Shown piece after piece: positions 44,346 through 52,896 of a stretch of DNA of 52,919 nt. The notes beneath the pieces were generated by a model that worked only from the letters and a program-made list of their open reading frames with translations, was not told where the DNA came from and did no database searches. Numbering within the stretch: position 1 is the first letter of the stretch; every line of letters starts with the position of its first letter. Made by a program: the position numbers and the translations under genes. This DNA is from CAYMJM01 sp964391325 (GTDB lineage Bacteria > Patescibacteriota > Dojkabacteria > B142 > JAFGMG01), in the NCBI GenBank assembly GCA_964391325.1, contig CAYMJM010000006.1, positions 1 through 52,919 on the forward strand. The letters are read 5' to 3'.

Positions 44346-44423
44346 TAGGGACTCGGCTTGATCAATAGCGGGGTAGGCATAGCCTCTCGTTATTAATCAC
44401 CAGTGGCGGTTCTGGCAGCCCTA
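44346..44423. other. Three-way-junction-like structured element downstream of dedA
   Basis: TAGGG (44346-44350) pairs with CCCTA (44419-44423) and encloses two arms: TGAT-c-AATAGCG (44359-44370) with CGTTATT-a-ATCA (44388-44399), capped by AGGC/GCCT (44375-44385), and CCAG/CTGG (44400-44415). This is a plausible structured RNA, or a dedA-associated terminator-like fold without a U-tract. The rest of 44313-44596 shows no gene. Confidence 0.4.
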
Positions 44424-44596
44424 AAAAGAATCATGATAAATTACCGAGAATGCACAGTAAGTACTCAACAGCGATATATTCACAGACCTTCTCTTGTCTC
44501 AACTGAAATAGTAAATATTGAATAAACAGCCAAGAGAAAGATCGCAAAATCTTTACTAGACAATAGATTCACGTGCATATTATTTACATCATTTTC

Positions 44597-44625
44597 TTGA
44601 CTTCTATTCTTTGCTAGGGTAATCT
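44597..44625 (+). promoter_or_regulatory. Sigma-70-like promoter of the NMT1-type ABC operon
   Basis: TTGACT (44597-44602) and TAATCT (44620-44625) are separated by 17 bases. The transcript would start near 44632 and carry about 100 bases of leader before the first gene at 44735. Confidence 0.6.
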
Positions 44626-44684
44626 TATGCAAATACGAAATGCAGAAAAATTTTTATAGAAAACATCCATTATCTGACTTGTTT

Positions 44685-44723
44685 AGCCTTAAGATTTGAG
44701 GAAGCCGCAAGGCTTCTTTTTTT
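44685..44723 (+). terminator. Attenuator-like terminator in the ABC operon leader
   Basis: GAAGCC (44701-44706) and GGCTTC (44711-44716) enclose GCAA and are followed by seven T, a strong intrinsic terminator. AGCCTT (44685-44690) can instead pair with AAGGCT (44709-44714), breaking the terminator. Two exclusive folds between a promoter and the first gene suggest regulated read-through. Confidence 0.65.
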
Positions 44724-44734
44724 ATATTAACTTT

Positions 44735-45568
44735 ATGAGTGTGAAGATTTTTGGGACAAAAAATTTAGGCAGAAAGATATTAATAAAAATTCTATATTTA
44801 CTTTCTATCTTAATTTTGATCACATTATTCGTTGTCCTTTGGGAAAAGTATGTTACCGCACATGATATTCCAAAAAGAATATTACCTAAGCCCAGCGATA
44901 TTCTAGAATATGCGCAGAAAGAATTTTTTACGGAACACAGGAGGGGATACGAGTCTTTGTTAGCAAAATCGTTTAATAGTTTCTTTGATGCGATCATTGG
45001 ATTTTTAATATCTGCTGTACTGGGAACTCTTATTGGAATTACTTTTGCTATATACAAATTTATTAAAGAAGGTTTTAGTCCCGTTCTTTTTATTATCCAA
45101 CTTCTTCCTGTACCAGCATTTGCACCAGTGATAGCTTCTATGCTTGGTTACGGATTATCTACAAAAATTTTTATAATTGTTCTTTTTACTATTTTTCCCT
45201 TTACTGTTGCTGCTCATGATGCTGTAAAAAATATCCCCCATTACTATAAATCTCTTTTAGAAACTTACAATGCGGATAAAATTAAAACCTATATCTATTT
45301 AATTCTCCCCGCTGTGATACCGAATTTACTGCATACCATGCGCATAGCTGCACCTGCAAGCATAGTTGCCTCTATTATTGCGGAGCTCCCTTTAACAGTG
45401 AGTAACGGCATTGGTAAGGACATTTATACATCGTTTAACAATCAAATCATTCCACGAGTATGGCTTAGTCTGATCATCATTTCGGTTATCTCTTTGCTAT
45501 TCTTCGGCGCAGTCAGCTTTTTAGATGAATATATTAATAGAAAATATAAATATGGGCAGTTCAAGTAA
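44735..45568 (+). CDS. ABC transporter permease, nitrate/thiamine-precursor type
   Basis: I choose ATG 44735 (MSVKIFGTKNL); the frame also opens at 44696 but that start lies inside the terminator hairpin. The protein has about 277 residues and six helices. The permease signature EAA-like motif appears at NADKIKTYIYLILPAVIPNLLHTMRIAAPAS, where the family's EAA...G loop docks on the ATPase. The N-terminal ILPKPSDILEYAQKEF is typical of the SsuC/ThiX/NMT1 group. It overlaps the following ATPase gene, so they are coupled. Confidence 0.9.
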   Translation: MSVKIFGTKNLGRKILIKILYLLSILILITLFVVLWEKYVTAHDIPKRILPKPSDILEYAQKEFFTEHRRGYESLLAKSFNSFFDAIIGFLISAVLGTLIGITFAIYKFIKEGFSPVLFIIQLLPVPAFAPVIASMLGYGLSTKIFIIVLFTIFPFTVAAHDAVKNIPHYYKSLLETYNADKIKTYIYLILPAVIPNLLHTMRIAAPASIVASIIAELPLTVSNGIGKDIYTSFNNQIIPRVWLSLIIISVISLLFFGAVSFLDEYINRKYKYGQFK

Positions 45569-46355
45569 ATACGCGATAAATGTCGAAAACTTAAATGTAA
45601 CTTTTAATGATGTGAAGGTTGGTTTAAAAGCATTGGAAGATATTAGTTTTAAAGTCAAAAAGGGAGAGTTTGTTTCCATTATAGGGCCGTCTGGATGTGG
45701 AAAATCTACTCTCTTTAGGGTCCTTGCAGATATTGTTGAAAGAGAAGACTCAGATATCCAAGGTAATATTGAAATACTAGGAGATAGCAAACAGTTAGCA
45801 CAGAAAAATAGAAGGATAGGAGTGGTTTTTCAATCCCCCACTCTTTTTGAATGGAGAAGCGTTATCAGCAATGTCGAGTTGCCTCTAGAAATTATGAAAA
45901 TAAACAAAAAAGAAAGGAAAGAAAAATCCCGGAAGCTCTTAAAATTAGTTGGGTTAGATCAATACGCGCACTTTAGCCCTAGTAAGCTTTCTGGTGGCAT
46001 GCAACAGAGAGTATCTATAGCAAGGGCTTTGGCGTATGATCCCGAAATCCTACTTATGGATGAACCATTCGGAGCCATAGATGAACTACACAGAAGAAAA
46101 ATGAATGATGAATTAATAAATGTCTGGCAAAGAACAAACAAGACTATTTTATTTGTCACGCATAGCATTGAAGAAGCTGTATACCTTTCGCAACGGATAC
46201 TAGTTCTTTCTGAGAGACCAGGAAGAATTAAGGATATTATCTCAGTAAACCTTCCTTATCCTAGAAAGGGAATACAGTCAGAAATTAAATTTTTCAATTT
46301 GGTAAGAAAAGTCAGAGATAACTTCGATCAGAATAATGGGAATCATTACGATTAA
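45552..46355 (+). CDS. ABC transporter ATPase, SsuB/ThiZ-type
   Basis: I prefer ATG 45552 (MGSSSKYAINVENLNVTF) over 45525; both overlap the upstream permease. Motifs are Walker A GPSGCGKST, Q-loop VFQSPTLF, signature LSGGMQQRVSIARAL, Walker B EILLMDEPFG and the H-loop TH(SIEE). It powers the permease pair. The spacing to the second permease is an overlap of 20 bases, typical of a tightly coupled operon. Confidence 0.94.
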   Translation: MGSSSKYAINVENLNVTFNDVKVGLKALEDISFKVKKGEFVSIIGPSGCGKSTLFRVLADIVEREDSDIQGNIEILGDSKQLAQKNRRIGVVFQSPTLFEWRSVISNVELPLEIMKINKKERKEKSRKLLKLVGLDQYAHFSPSKLSGGMQQRVSIARALAYDPEILLMDEPFGAIDELHRRKMNDELINVWQRTNKTILFVTHSIEEAVYLSQRILVLSERPGRIKDIISVNLPYPRKGIQSEIKFFNLVRKVRDNFDQNNGNHYD

Positions 46356-47115
46356 AAAATTAGATAACCATCAGACTTTAAAGACATTAATAATCAGCTG
46401 TTCCGTCTTCAGCTTTATTATTTTAGTCTGGGAACTGGCAGTTTATTTTACAAATGCATCAAGAATAGTAATTGTTCCCCCAAGCGAAATATACCCAGTC
46501 ATATTCAAAAATCAAGATATTTTACTTAAAGAGCTAATATTTACTTTTGAAGAAGTTCTTGCTGGATGGTCTACTGGCAGCTTAATTGCAATAGTATTGG
46601 CAATTTTTATACATCCCTTTAGAAGACTATCTCAAATTTTTATAGGAGTCAGTGTCGGGATTAACGCGATTCCTCTAATCGCACTAGCAGCAATACTTGG
46701 AGGGATAGTAGGTACAGGGCAGACAGGAAAAGCGATTATTGTAGCACTACTCTGTTTTTTCCCTATGTTTATTTCCTGCTTAAAAAGCTTTACGCACATT
46801 AATTTAAAAGAGAGGAATCTACTGCAGACTTATTCCGCAAGCTACTTCCAACAATTTACTAAACTAATTTTTCCATCCAGCCTTCCCTTAATACTAACCA
46901 CATTAAAAGTGAATATTATAGTAGCGATTTTTGCAGGAGTTGTCAGTGAATTCTTTGGTGCTCACGGTGGTATAGGGAATTTGATACTTGCCAAAAAAGG
47001 ACTATATGACCTACCAATGGTTTGGGCTGCAATTTTTTACATAATAGTTGCAGGCTCTATATGTTATTTCTCTGTTGAACTTGCCTACAAGCTCATGGTT
47101 CCGTGGAGAAAATAA
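46336..47115 (+). CDS. Second ABC transporter permease, nitrate/thiamine-precursor type
   Basis: The 259-residue protein has six helices and the motif LQTYSASYFQQFTKLIFPSSLPLILTTLKVNII, the permease-ATPase interface. VVPPSEIYPVIFKNQDILLKELIFT at its N-terminus matches the SsuC/ThiX family. As there are two different permease genes here, the transporter is probably a heterodimer in the membrane. The substrate-binding protein gene follows after 69 bases. Confidence 0.9.
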   Translation: MGIITIKKLDNHQTLKTLIISCSVFSFIILVWELAVYFTNASRIVIVPPSEIYPVIFKNQDILLKELIFTFEEVLAGWSTGSLIAIVLAIFIHPFRRLSQIFIGVSVGINAIPLIALAAILGGIVGTGQTGKAIIVALLCFFPMFISCLKSFTHINLKERNLLQTYSASYFQQFTKLIFPSSLPLILTTLKVNIIVAIFAGVVSEFFGAHGGIGNLILAKKGLYDLPMVWAAIFYIIVAGSICYFSVELAYKLMVPWRK

Positions 47116-47184
47116 TGTCTAGAAAGGAGGTTAATTAAATTACAACCAAAAGTTAATTTATTTTATATTTTACTAACCTAAGTA

Positions 47185-48261
47185 ATGGAGAATTCTGAGA
47201 AAAGCCCACCATTTATAGTAGTAGCTATACTGGTGGCACTACTTGCCATAGGTATAGGGTATTTCTACTTGAACCAAAATAAAGACGAAAGCGGAGAAAG
47301 GGATAAAATCACTTTACAGTTAAAGTGGGTAGAGCAAGCGCAGTTTGCAGGCTTTTTGGTTGCAGATGCCAAAGGATTTTACGAAGACGAGAACATTGAT
47401 ATTGAAATCAAACCAGGTGGAGTTGGGATCAACCCTGTTGACGTACTCATAACTGATGAAGCTGATATTGCCGTTGCCTGGACAGGGAATGTACTTCCAG
47501 CAATCTCTAATGGAGAGGACTTAGTCAATATTGGACAGGGAATGCAAAGATCAGCTATGAGAATGATGGCAAAAAAATCATCTGGGGTCTCTTCCCCTGC
47601 AGACTTAGCAGGTAAAAAAATCGGAACATGGCCGGGAGGAAATGAGCTAGAACCTTATGCTTTCATTGAAAAACAGGGTTTAGACAAAGACAGAGACGTC
47701 ACTTTGGTATCCCAAGGATTTGATATGAATCAGCTTTTAAATGATGAGATAGATTTAGCTTCAGCGATGATTTATAACGAATACTGGCTGCCTCTGGAAG
47801 CAGGTTATCCTGAATCTGACTTTACTGTTTTTGATATGGAAGAAGAAGGCGCTGGCATGCTACAGGATGGTCTATTTGTAAGAAGAAAATTCCTTGAAGA
47901 TAATGAAGATCTACTGGTGAGGTTTTTGAAAGCCTCTATGAAAGGATGGGATTATGCTATTGCTCACCAGGAAGAGGCAGTTGATCTGATGGGAATAGAC
48001 TTTGCTGAAAATGATGTTACTGCAAGAGATCATCAAATGCTCAGTATGAAAGAGGTCGCCAAATTATATGCTGCTGATGATGCTTTAGAAAAAGGCCTGT
48101 TCTATATTAATAAGGATAAATTAGATCAAACAGTTGAGATTGCCCAAACCTATGTAGATGAAGTCGGTGAAATTGATATAGATAAAATATACACCACGAC
48201 TGTGTGGGAAAAAGCCGTAGAGGGTATGGAATTTGCTAACTACGAAGAGTCTCTGAACTGA
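47185..48261 (+). CDS. NMT1/THI5-like ABC substrate-binding protein
   Basis: The 358-residue protein is membrane-anchored by an N-terminal helix (FIVVAILVALLAIGIGYFYL) and not by a lipobox. The periplasmic-binding fold shows LQLKWVEQAQFAGFLVADAKGFYEDE, the NMT1 signature region, then VAWTGNVLPAIS, GKKIGTWPGG and MIYNEYWLPLEAGY. NMT1/THI5 relatives bind pyrimidine-type molecules such as the thiamine precursor HMP, or riboflavin. The upp gene right after it suggests a pyrimidine ligand, which is inference. A strong SD-like AAAGGAGG lies at about 47122-47129, too far upstream of this ATG to serve it. Confidence 0.88.
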   Translation: MENSEKSPPFIVVAILVALLAIGIGYFYLNQNKDESGERDKITLQLKWVEQAQFAGFLVADAKGFYEDENIDIEIKPGGVGINPVDVLITDEADIAVAWTGNVLPAISNGEDLVNIGQGMQRSAMRMMAKKSSGVSSPADLAGKKIGTWPGGNELEPYAFIEKQGLDKDRDVTLVSQGFDMNQLLNDEIDLASAMIYNEYWLPLEAGYPESDFTVFDMEEEGAGMLQDGLFVRRKFLEDNEDLLVRFLKASMKGWDYAIAHQEEAVDLMGIDFAENDVTARDHQMLSMKEVAKLYAADDALEKGLFYINKDKLDQTVEIAQTYVDEVGEIDIDKIYTTTVWEKAVEGMEFANYEESLN

Positions 48262-48299
48262 TCTAACTTAAGTAATAACTTAAATATTACAAATACCTT

Positions 48300-48980
48300 A
48301 TGAATAATGTGAGGTTAGTGTCTCATCCTTTTGTCTCCTGTCTTGTTACCAGCCTAAGAAACGTAGAAACAGAGACAGAAAGGTTCAGATATTATACGAA
48401 AATAGTTTCTTTCTTCTTGTTATATGAAGCACTAGAAAATATTCAAACAACAGAAAATTCAGTCTACACTCAGCCTGGGGGAGTATATAAAGGCGAGATC
48501 TTTAATGAGAAAGTCAAAATATTTGGTGTGTTAAGAGAAGGAATCTCTATGATGTATTCAGCAATGGAAATTTTCCCGCATGCAGAATTTGATCTTGTGG
48601 GGGTCAAGCGAAACGATGATGACCCATTTAATACTCAGGCTGTTGTCTACCTCAATAAATTTAAAGACATTTCACCTGATACGGACAGGGTCATTCTGAT
48701 GGACCAGATGCTGGCAACAGGAGGTACAATGCTGGCCTTACTGGATTCTTTAAAAAAAGAATATGGATTCAAAGGGGAAATTGATATTATCAGCGTTATT
48801 GTCGCTCAAGTCGGGGCAGAAAAAATTCTAAAACAGTATCCGGAAGTCCAAATCACATGCGCTGGTTTTGACACTGAAGAAAGCAAGGGTCTAAATGAGA
48901 AAGGGTATATTTATCCCGGATTGGGAGATGCCGCAGATAGATATTTCGGAGTAAAAACTAACTTAGATAATGTTAAATAA
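48300..48980 (+). CDS. upp: Uracil phosphoribosyltransferase
   Basis: The 226-residue enzyme converts uracil and PRPP to UMP. Motifs include VLREGISMMYSAMEIFPHAE (uracil/PRPP region), VILMDQMLATGGTMLALLD (PRPP loop; the usual DPMLATGG reads DQMLATGG) and the C-terminal GYIYPGLGDAADRYFG, the uracil-binding signature. It lies 38 bases after the binding-protein gene and likely belongs to the ABC operon. Salvage fits an organism that cannot make pyrimidines de novo. Confidence 0.92.
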   Translation: MNNVRLVSHPFVSCLVTSLRNVETETERFRYYTKIVSFFLLYEALENIQTTENSVYTQPGGVYKGEIFNEKVKIFGVLREGISMMYSAMEIFPHAEFDLVGVKRNDDDPFNTQAVVYLNKFKDISPDTDRVILMDQMLATGGTMLALLDSLKKEYGFKGEIDIISVIVAQVGAEKILKQYPEVQITCAGFDTEESKGLNEKGYIYPGLGDAADRYFGVKTNLDNVK

Positions 48981-48985
48981 CTTTT

Positions 48986-49387
48986 ATGAAGCAAATTACT
49001 AGAAGACTCAAAAAAGGTGACGACTTGAAAGAACAAATAATCAAGTTCGCAAATACAGAAAGAATTCAAGCTGGAATTGTTATCTGCAGCGTAGGCTCTC
49101 TTAGCAAAGTGAACTTGAGAATGGCAGGCGCTAAAGAAATAAAACAATGGGAAGGGGATTTTGAATTAATTAGCCTCAACGGAAGAATATCTAAAGATGG
49201 TGAACATGTCCACCTGCACCTGTCATTTTCTGACATACAAGGAAATGTATTTGGCGGTCATGTGCTGGATGGCTGCATAGTCAGAACAACTGTAGAGCTT
49301 GTAATTCTGATATTCGAAGATGTTGTTTATAGAAGCGTGGAAGATCCAGAAACAGGATTTAAAGAGTTAGAAATAGAAACTAACTAA
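48986..49387 (+). CDS. PPC (DUF296) domain protein
   Basis: The 133-residue protein is a single PPC domain: ICSVGSLSKVNLRMAG, ELISLNGRISKDGEHVHLHLSFSDIQGNVFGGHVLDGC with the conserved H-x-H...GGH histidines. These trimers are AT-hook partners in plants, and in bacteria their role is unclear, with metal binding by the His set proposed. It starts 5 bases after the upp stop, so it is cotranscribed, and ends overlapping the convergent S51 peptidase gene by 8 bases. Confidence 0.88.
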   Translation: MKQITRRLKKGDDLKEQIIKFANTERIQAGIVICSVGSLSKVNLRMAGAKEIKQWEGDFELISLNGRISKDGEHVHLHLSFSDIQGNVFGGHVLDGCIVRTTVELVILIFEDVVYRSVEDPETGFKELEIETN

Positions 49388-50015
49388 CGTCATAAATATG
49401 TATCTTGTCACCTAGAACATGAACATATTGTTTGTCTGTGAGTAAAATCATAGGCACTTGATCTTCTTTGTAAGCAATTTTTAAACGTTTATTTAAGTAT
49501 TTTTCTCTAAAATATTCAGAGCCCCAGTGTGGGACAATTAAAAAATTTACAAAATTATAGCTTTCAAGACTACCCAGACCTCCAATATCCTTATCTTCTA
49601 ATAAGTAATCGTGCGGTTTCGAACCAGCAATAATTGAACCCGCACTTGTACTAATATATATTTTCCCTTTATTCTCTACGAGATCTCTTATCAGACCTAT
49701 AAAACCTGATTCATATGACTTTTGCAGTAAGTGAAGCGTATTCCCTCCAGAGATATAAATATACTTATATTCTGCCAAATCTTTCTCTAACTGCTCCCTA
49801 TTTTTCCCTGTAATCGTATAATCTGTTACTTCAAACCCTGCATCAATTAAAGCCTGCCTATCGTTCTCTAGCCAAGATACATCATCATCTTTTTCAGGTT
49901 CAGCGGCTGTATCAATAAATACAAGCTTATTATCTTGTCTCCTCAGGTCTAGTTTTGTAGCGATATCCTGTGCAACAGCATGTACACTTGATGTAAGGAA
50001 GAGCTGTTTAGTCAT
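49380..50015 (-). CDS. Peptidase S51 family (dipeptidase E-like)
   Basis: The 211-residue protein has the S51 signature: YIYISGGNTLHLLQKSYESG (GGNT region) and KIYISTSAGSIIAGSK, in which the Ser of SAGS is the nucleophile of this class I glutamine-amidotransferase-like fold. VPHWGSEYF provides the probable His. PepE cleaves Asp-X dipeptides, whereas other members act on cyanophycin; the substrate here is not readable. The gene stands alone on the minus strand. Confidence 0.87.
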   Translation of the reverse strand: MTKQLFLTSSVHAVAQDIATKLDLRRQDNKLVFIDTAAEPEKDDDVSWLENDRQALIDAGFEVTDYTITGKNREQLEKDLAEYKYIYISGGNTLHLLQKSYESGFIGLIRDLVENKGKIYISTSAGSIIAGSKPHDYLLEDKDIGGLGSLESYNFVNFLIVPHWGSEYFREKYLNKRLKIAYKEDQVPMILLTDKQYVHVLGDKIHIYDVS

Positions 50016-50141
50016 AATTGTTTATTAAAACTTAACTATAGTGAATCATTCTTATATAGAACCAAAAGCTTCTGTAAATTATAGCAAACTAAGACAAAAG
50101 ACCTCATTATTTTAAGTATTATTGATATAATTGGAAGCATT

Positions 50142-50915
50142 ATGCATACTAATAATATAGAGATAAGTTCTCTGATTGAATTTATTAGACAAAGAATACA
50201 AAGTATTTTTAAAGATAATCTTCTGGGATTATATCTTTTTGGATCTCTATCTTACGGTGATTTTTTACCGGGAAGAAGCGATATAGACTTATTAGCAGTT
50301 ACACAAAACAAGACTAATGACAGTGAAATTGCTAAAATTTCAAAACTCTACAATGAAATTGGTCAAAAATATCCCAAATGGAAAGGAAGAGTGGAATGTT
50401 CCTTTACCCCAGAGTATATGTTAAAAGAAGTACTACCGCCTAAAGAACCAAGGCCTTACTTTGGTGAAAAATTCTATAAAAAGGCAACTTATGGGAGTGA
50501 ATGGTTGATAAATAACTATCTACTTCAGCAATATGGTATTACATTATATGGTCCTGATTTTAACGAATTAACTAATCCAATTCGAGTTGAAGACGTACAG
50601 GAAGCTTGTGTCCGTGATCTTATTCAGGAATGGAAAACAAAGTTAAATGAACCTGACTTTTTTGAAAACCCCCATAATCAAACATACTTTATATTAAACC
50701 TATGCAGAATACTATACACAGTACTTCAAGCTGATGCCAGCTCGAAAAAAGTAGCTGCAGATTGGGTCATGACTAATTATCCAGAATGGAAGGTCCTTAT
50801 CCAAGAAGCGCAAGACTGGGTTTATGGGGAAACCATGGATCGAAAGGATGAAGCTATTAGATTTCTACAATTTGCTTTAAGTGAAGTTGAAAACAGTAGA
50901 AGAATAAACGGTTAG
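50142..50915 (+). CDS. Aminoglycoside adenylyltransferase-like nucleotidyltransferase
   Basis: The 257-residue protein has the nucleotidyltransferase motif YLFGSLSYGDFLPGRSDIDLLAV, with the two metal-binding Asp residues in DIDLL. The C-terminal half resembles the ANT(3'')/DUF4111 helical domain (FILNLCRILYTVLQADASSKKVAADW). ANT(3'') enzymes adenylate streptomycin/spectinomycin, but most chromosomal homologues of this shape have no proven resistance function. The gene is alone, preceded by an AT-rich gap. Confidence 0.82.
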   Translation: MHTNNIEISSLIEFIRQRIQSIFKDNLLGLYLFGSLSYGDFLPGRSDIDLLAVTQNKTNDSEIAKISKLYNEIGQKYPKWKGRVECSFTPEYMLKEVLPPKEPRPYFGEKFYKKATYGSEWLINNYLLQQYGITLYGPDFNELTNPIRVEDVQEACVRDLIQEWKTKLNEPDFFENPHNQTYFILNLCRILYTVLQADASSKKVAADWVMTNYPEWKVLIQEAQDWVYGETMDRKDEAIRFLQFALSEVENSRRING

Positions 50916-50992
50916 TACGTAGCTGATACTGGCATTCGCAAAATTAATACTGTAAGATTTAATAAAGTCAATAATTTTTACAGTAAAGTATT

Positions 50993-52456
50993 ATGGAGAC
51001 AGAGGCAAAGCCCGCCCTAAAATCGAAGAGCAATAAAATCAGACTTATTGCCCTTGCTGTATTTGGGATATGCTGTCTGGTTGTTCTAGGCGTTCTTCTT
51101 GTTATTCTACTTTTCAAGCCTTTTAAAGATGACAAGACATCCAGTCAATCTGGAGGCGACTCAAACACACCTGTCACCGGTCAAGGAGATGTTATCAATG
51201 ATAATCCCCAATGCTCACTCCCCGTAGTGGAGTATAAAGCTAACGCCTTTTCTATTGGTGTACCCAAAGGCTGGATATATAATGTGGATTCCGGCACAGT
51301 TTCCATCATGCAGGATGAATCAAATACTACCGCGGTATTTCTCTACACTGCCAAACTCTATGGAGAAATGACAGCATCTGACTTCCTAGATCAATTTAAA
51401 TATATTTTTCAAAAAACAATAGAAGATGTAAATGGGACTTTTAACACAGGCTCTACCACAACGGAGGACGCTATTGCTCAAACTGAGATAAATGCCTCCA
51501 TAGGCAGTGATAATATGAAAGGACTGATGAAAGTAGAACTAAAAAACGGATTTGTTGTCTTAAAATCATACTGGGCTCCTGCATCAGAGCTTGAAAGCAA
51601 GCGTCCTTTACTGGAAGAAATTACTAATTGTTTTGCAAGAATCAGAATCCTGACCGATGATGCACTTGCCGGAAATTACACAGAAGAAGGAGTGCTACGA
51701 GAAGAAAAGACCTCCAATATGGGTGAATATAAAGGCAAATACTTTAAGTTGAATAAGCCTGCCGATTTCAATGTCATGGCTGAGACAGACAGTGGCATAG
51801 ACCTGACTCGTAGTGATGATAATGCCGGATTCAGCTATGCCTATGCCACCGGGTTTGTTGGTTCGTATACTCCCAAAACCTGGACAGAGAAGGCATTGCC
51901 TGAGTATGCTGGTATTAGTAATCTCTCTCTCTCAAATGAACAATCCATCACCTCACCTATTAATGGACAAGTAATAAAATCTTTTGATTTCACTGGAGAG
52001 CTAAACAAATCTATACCGGTAAGGGGCAAAGTCACTGTTGGCATCTTTGTTACTCCCTACACTGGTTTTGGAACCCAATACTCTTCAGCCTTCTGGGGAA
52101 TTCAGATTGCGACTCCTGAGGTCTGGGCTGGAGTTCGGAGTACTTTACAGGCTATCCAAGACTCTGTGCAGATCATTGATATCGGAAACACCAGAAGAAA
52201 TACACTCCTACCACCAAACAGGCCGATAGAAAGTGTCAGTGCTTCCAAAGTAACTTCCAACAATAGCTATTCCAGCAGTCTGGAAAAAACATCTGAAGAG
52301 AAATGGGCGGACGCTATGAGAGGCTATGAAACTGTAGAATCTCCAAGCACAGGGCAAAGATATGATGTCCCACTGAACTCATGGAGTGAATATGGACCAG
52401 ATGGTCCTGGATACTACAGATCACTCCCAGACGATTCTTTGGAGAAGCTACAGTAG
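50993..52456 (+). CDS. Hypothetical membrane-anchored protein with two PsbP/DUF-like repeats
   Basis: The 487-residue protein has a cytoplasmic N-terminus and a membrane helix (LIALAVFGICCLVVLGVLLVILLF, about 18-41), then a Ser/Thr-rich spacer. Two extracytoplasmic modules follow, each starting with a strand-rich F.(I/L).(V/K)P.(G/D)(W/F) pattern: NAFSIGVPKGWIYNV (about 83-97) and KYFKLNKPADFNVMA (about 250-264). This resembles PsbP/MOG-like domains of lipoproteins. The C-terminal 80 residues are low-complexity and end with YDVPLNSWSEYGPDGPGYYRSLPD. No catalytic motif is seen. Substrate or partner is unknown. Confidence 0.6.
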   Translation: METEAKPALKSKSNKIRLIALAVFGICCLVVLGVLLVILLFKPFKDDKTSSQSGGDSNTPVTGQGDVINDNPQCSLPVVEYKANAFSIGVPKGWIYNVDSGTVSIMQDESNTTAVFLYTAKLYGEMTASDFLDQFKYIFQKTIEDVNGTFNTGSTTTEDAIAQTEINASIGSDNMKGLMKVELKNGFVVLKSYWAPASELESKRPLLEEITNCFARIRILTDDALAGNYTEEGVLREEKTSNMGEYKGKYFKLNKPADFNVMAETDSGIDLTRSDDNAGFSYAYATGFVGSYTPKTWTEKALPEYAGISNLSLSNEQSITSPINGQVIKSFDFTGELNKSIPVRGKVTVGIFVTPYTGFGTQYSSAFWGIQIATPEVWAGVRSTLQAIQDSVQIIDIGNTRRNTLLPPNRPIESVSASKVTSNNSYSSSLEKTSEEKWADAMRGYETVESPSTGQRYDVPLNSWSEYGPDGPGYYRSLPDDSLEKLQ

Positions 52457-52480
52457 TTTACGTTGACACTTAGTTGCCTG

Positions 52481-52540
52481 CGTTGTATGGACCAACGATG
52501 TACGCATCGCAAGGAGTTGCTTTTAGCAACTCTTAGCGAT
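52481..52540. other. Cluster of small hairpins upstream of the DUF488 gene
   Basis: CGTTG/CAACG (52481-52497) and GAGTTGC/GCAACTC (52514-52532), the latter enclosed by ATCGC/GCGAT (52506-52540). It ends 14 bases before the DUF488 start and could influence its translation or end the upstream transcript. There is no U-tract. Confidence 0.4.
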
Positions 52541-52554
52541 ATAAATACCTGGAA

Positions 52555-52896
52555 ATGATCAAATTAAAGCGCATTTATACTGAGCCTGAAAAGTCTGATG
52601 GTTTTCGCATACTGGTGGATCGCCTTTGGCCTAGAGGTATCTCAAAAGAGTATGCCGAACTTGATTTATGGCTTAAAGAAGCTGCTCCTTCCACAGAATT
52701 GAGAAAATGGTTTAATCACGATGTTGCAAAATGGAGTGAATTTCAAAAAAAATATAGGCAGGAGCTAATAGACAACCCGGCATTTGAACAATTAGAAAAA
52801 ATTGTTAGTACGAATGCTCATGTTACGCTACTTTTTGCGACTAAGGACGAACTTCATAATGAAGCTATTGTCCTGAAAGAGTTATTAAGTAAGTAG
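52555..52896 (+). CDS. DUF488 family protein (YeaO-like)
   Basis: The 113-residue protein matches the YeaO branch of DUF488: IKLKRIYTEPEKSDGFRILVDRLWPRGISKE is the family signature (DG.R.LVDRLWPRG), followed by WLKEAAPSTELRKWFNHD and TLLFATKDELHNEA. The function is unknown; the fold contains a conserved Cys in other members, but here the corresponding region has none in the first 60 residues. The stop at 52896 is inside the window, so the gene is complete. Confidence 0.9.
   Translation: MIKLKRIYTEPEKSDGFRILVDRLWPRGISKEYAELDLWLKEAAPSTELRKWFNHDVAKWSEFQKKYRQELIDNPAFEQLEKIVSTNAHVTLLFATKDELHNEAIVLKELLSK

Noticed and set aside
44346..44720. TPP or FMN riboswitch ahead of the NMT1-type transporter
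   Set aside because: The conserved cores (CTGAGA and ACCTGATCTGGATAATGCCAGC for TPP; AGGATCGGGG and GATTCGGTGAGA for FMN) are not present on either strand.
44696..44734. ATG at 44696 as the start of the first ABC permease
   Set aside because: The extra N-terminal codons run through the GC-rich terminator hairpin and T-run, so ATG 44735 is the better start.
47116..47184. Small gene after the strong SD-like AAAGGAGG before the binding-protein gene
   Set aside because: No start codon with an open frame of useful length follows at the proper distance.
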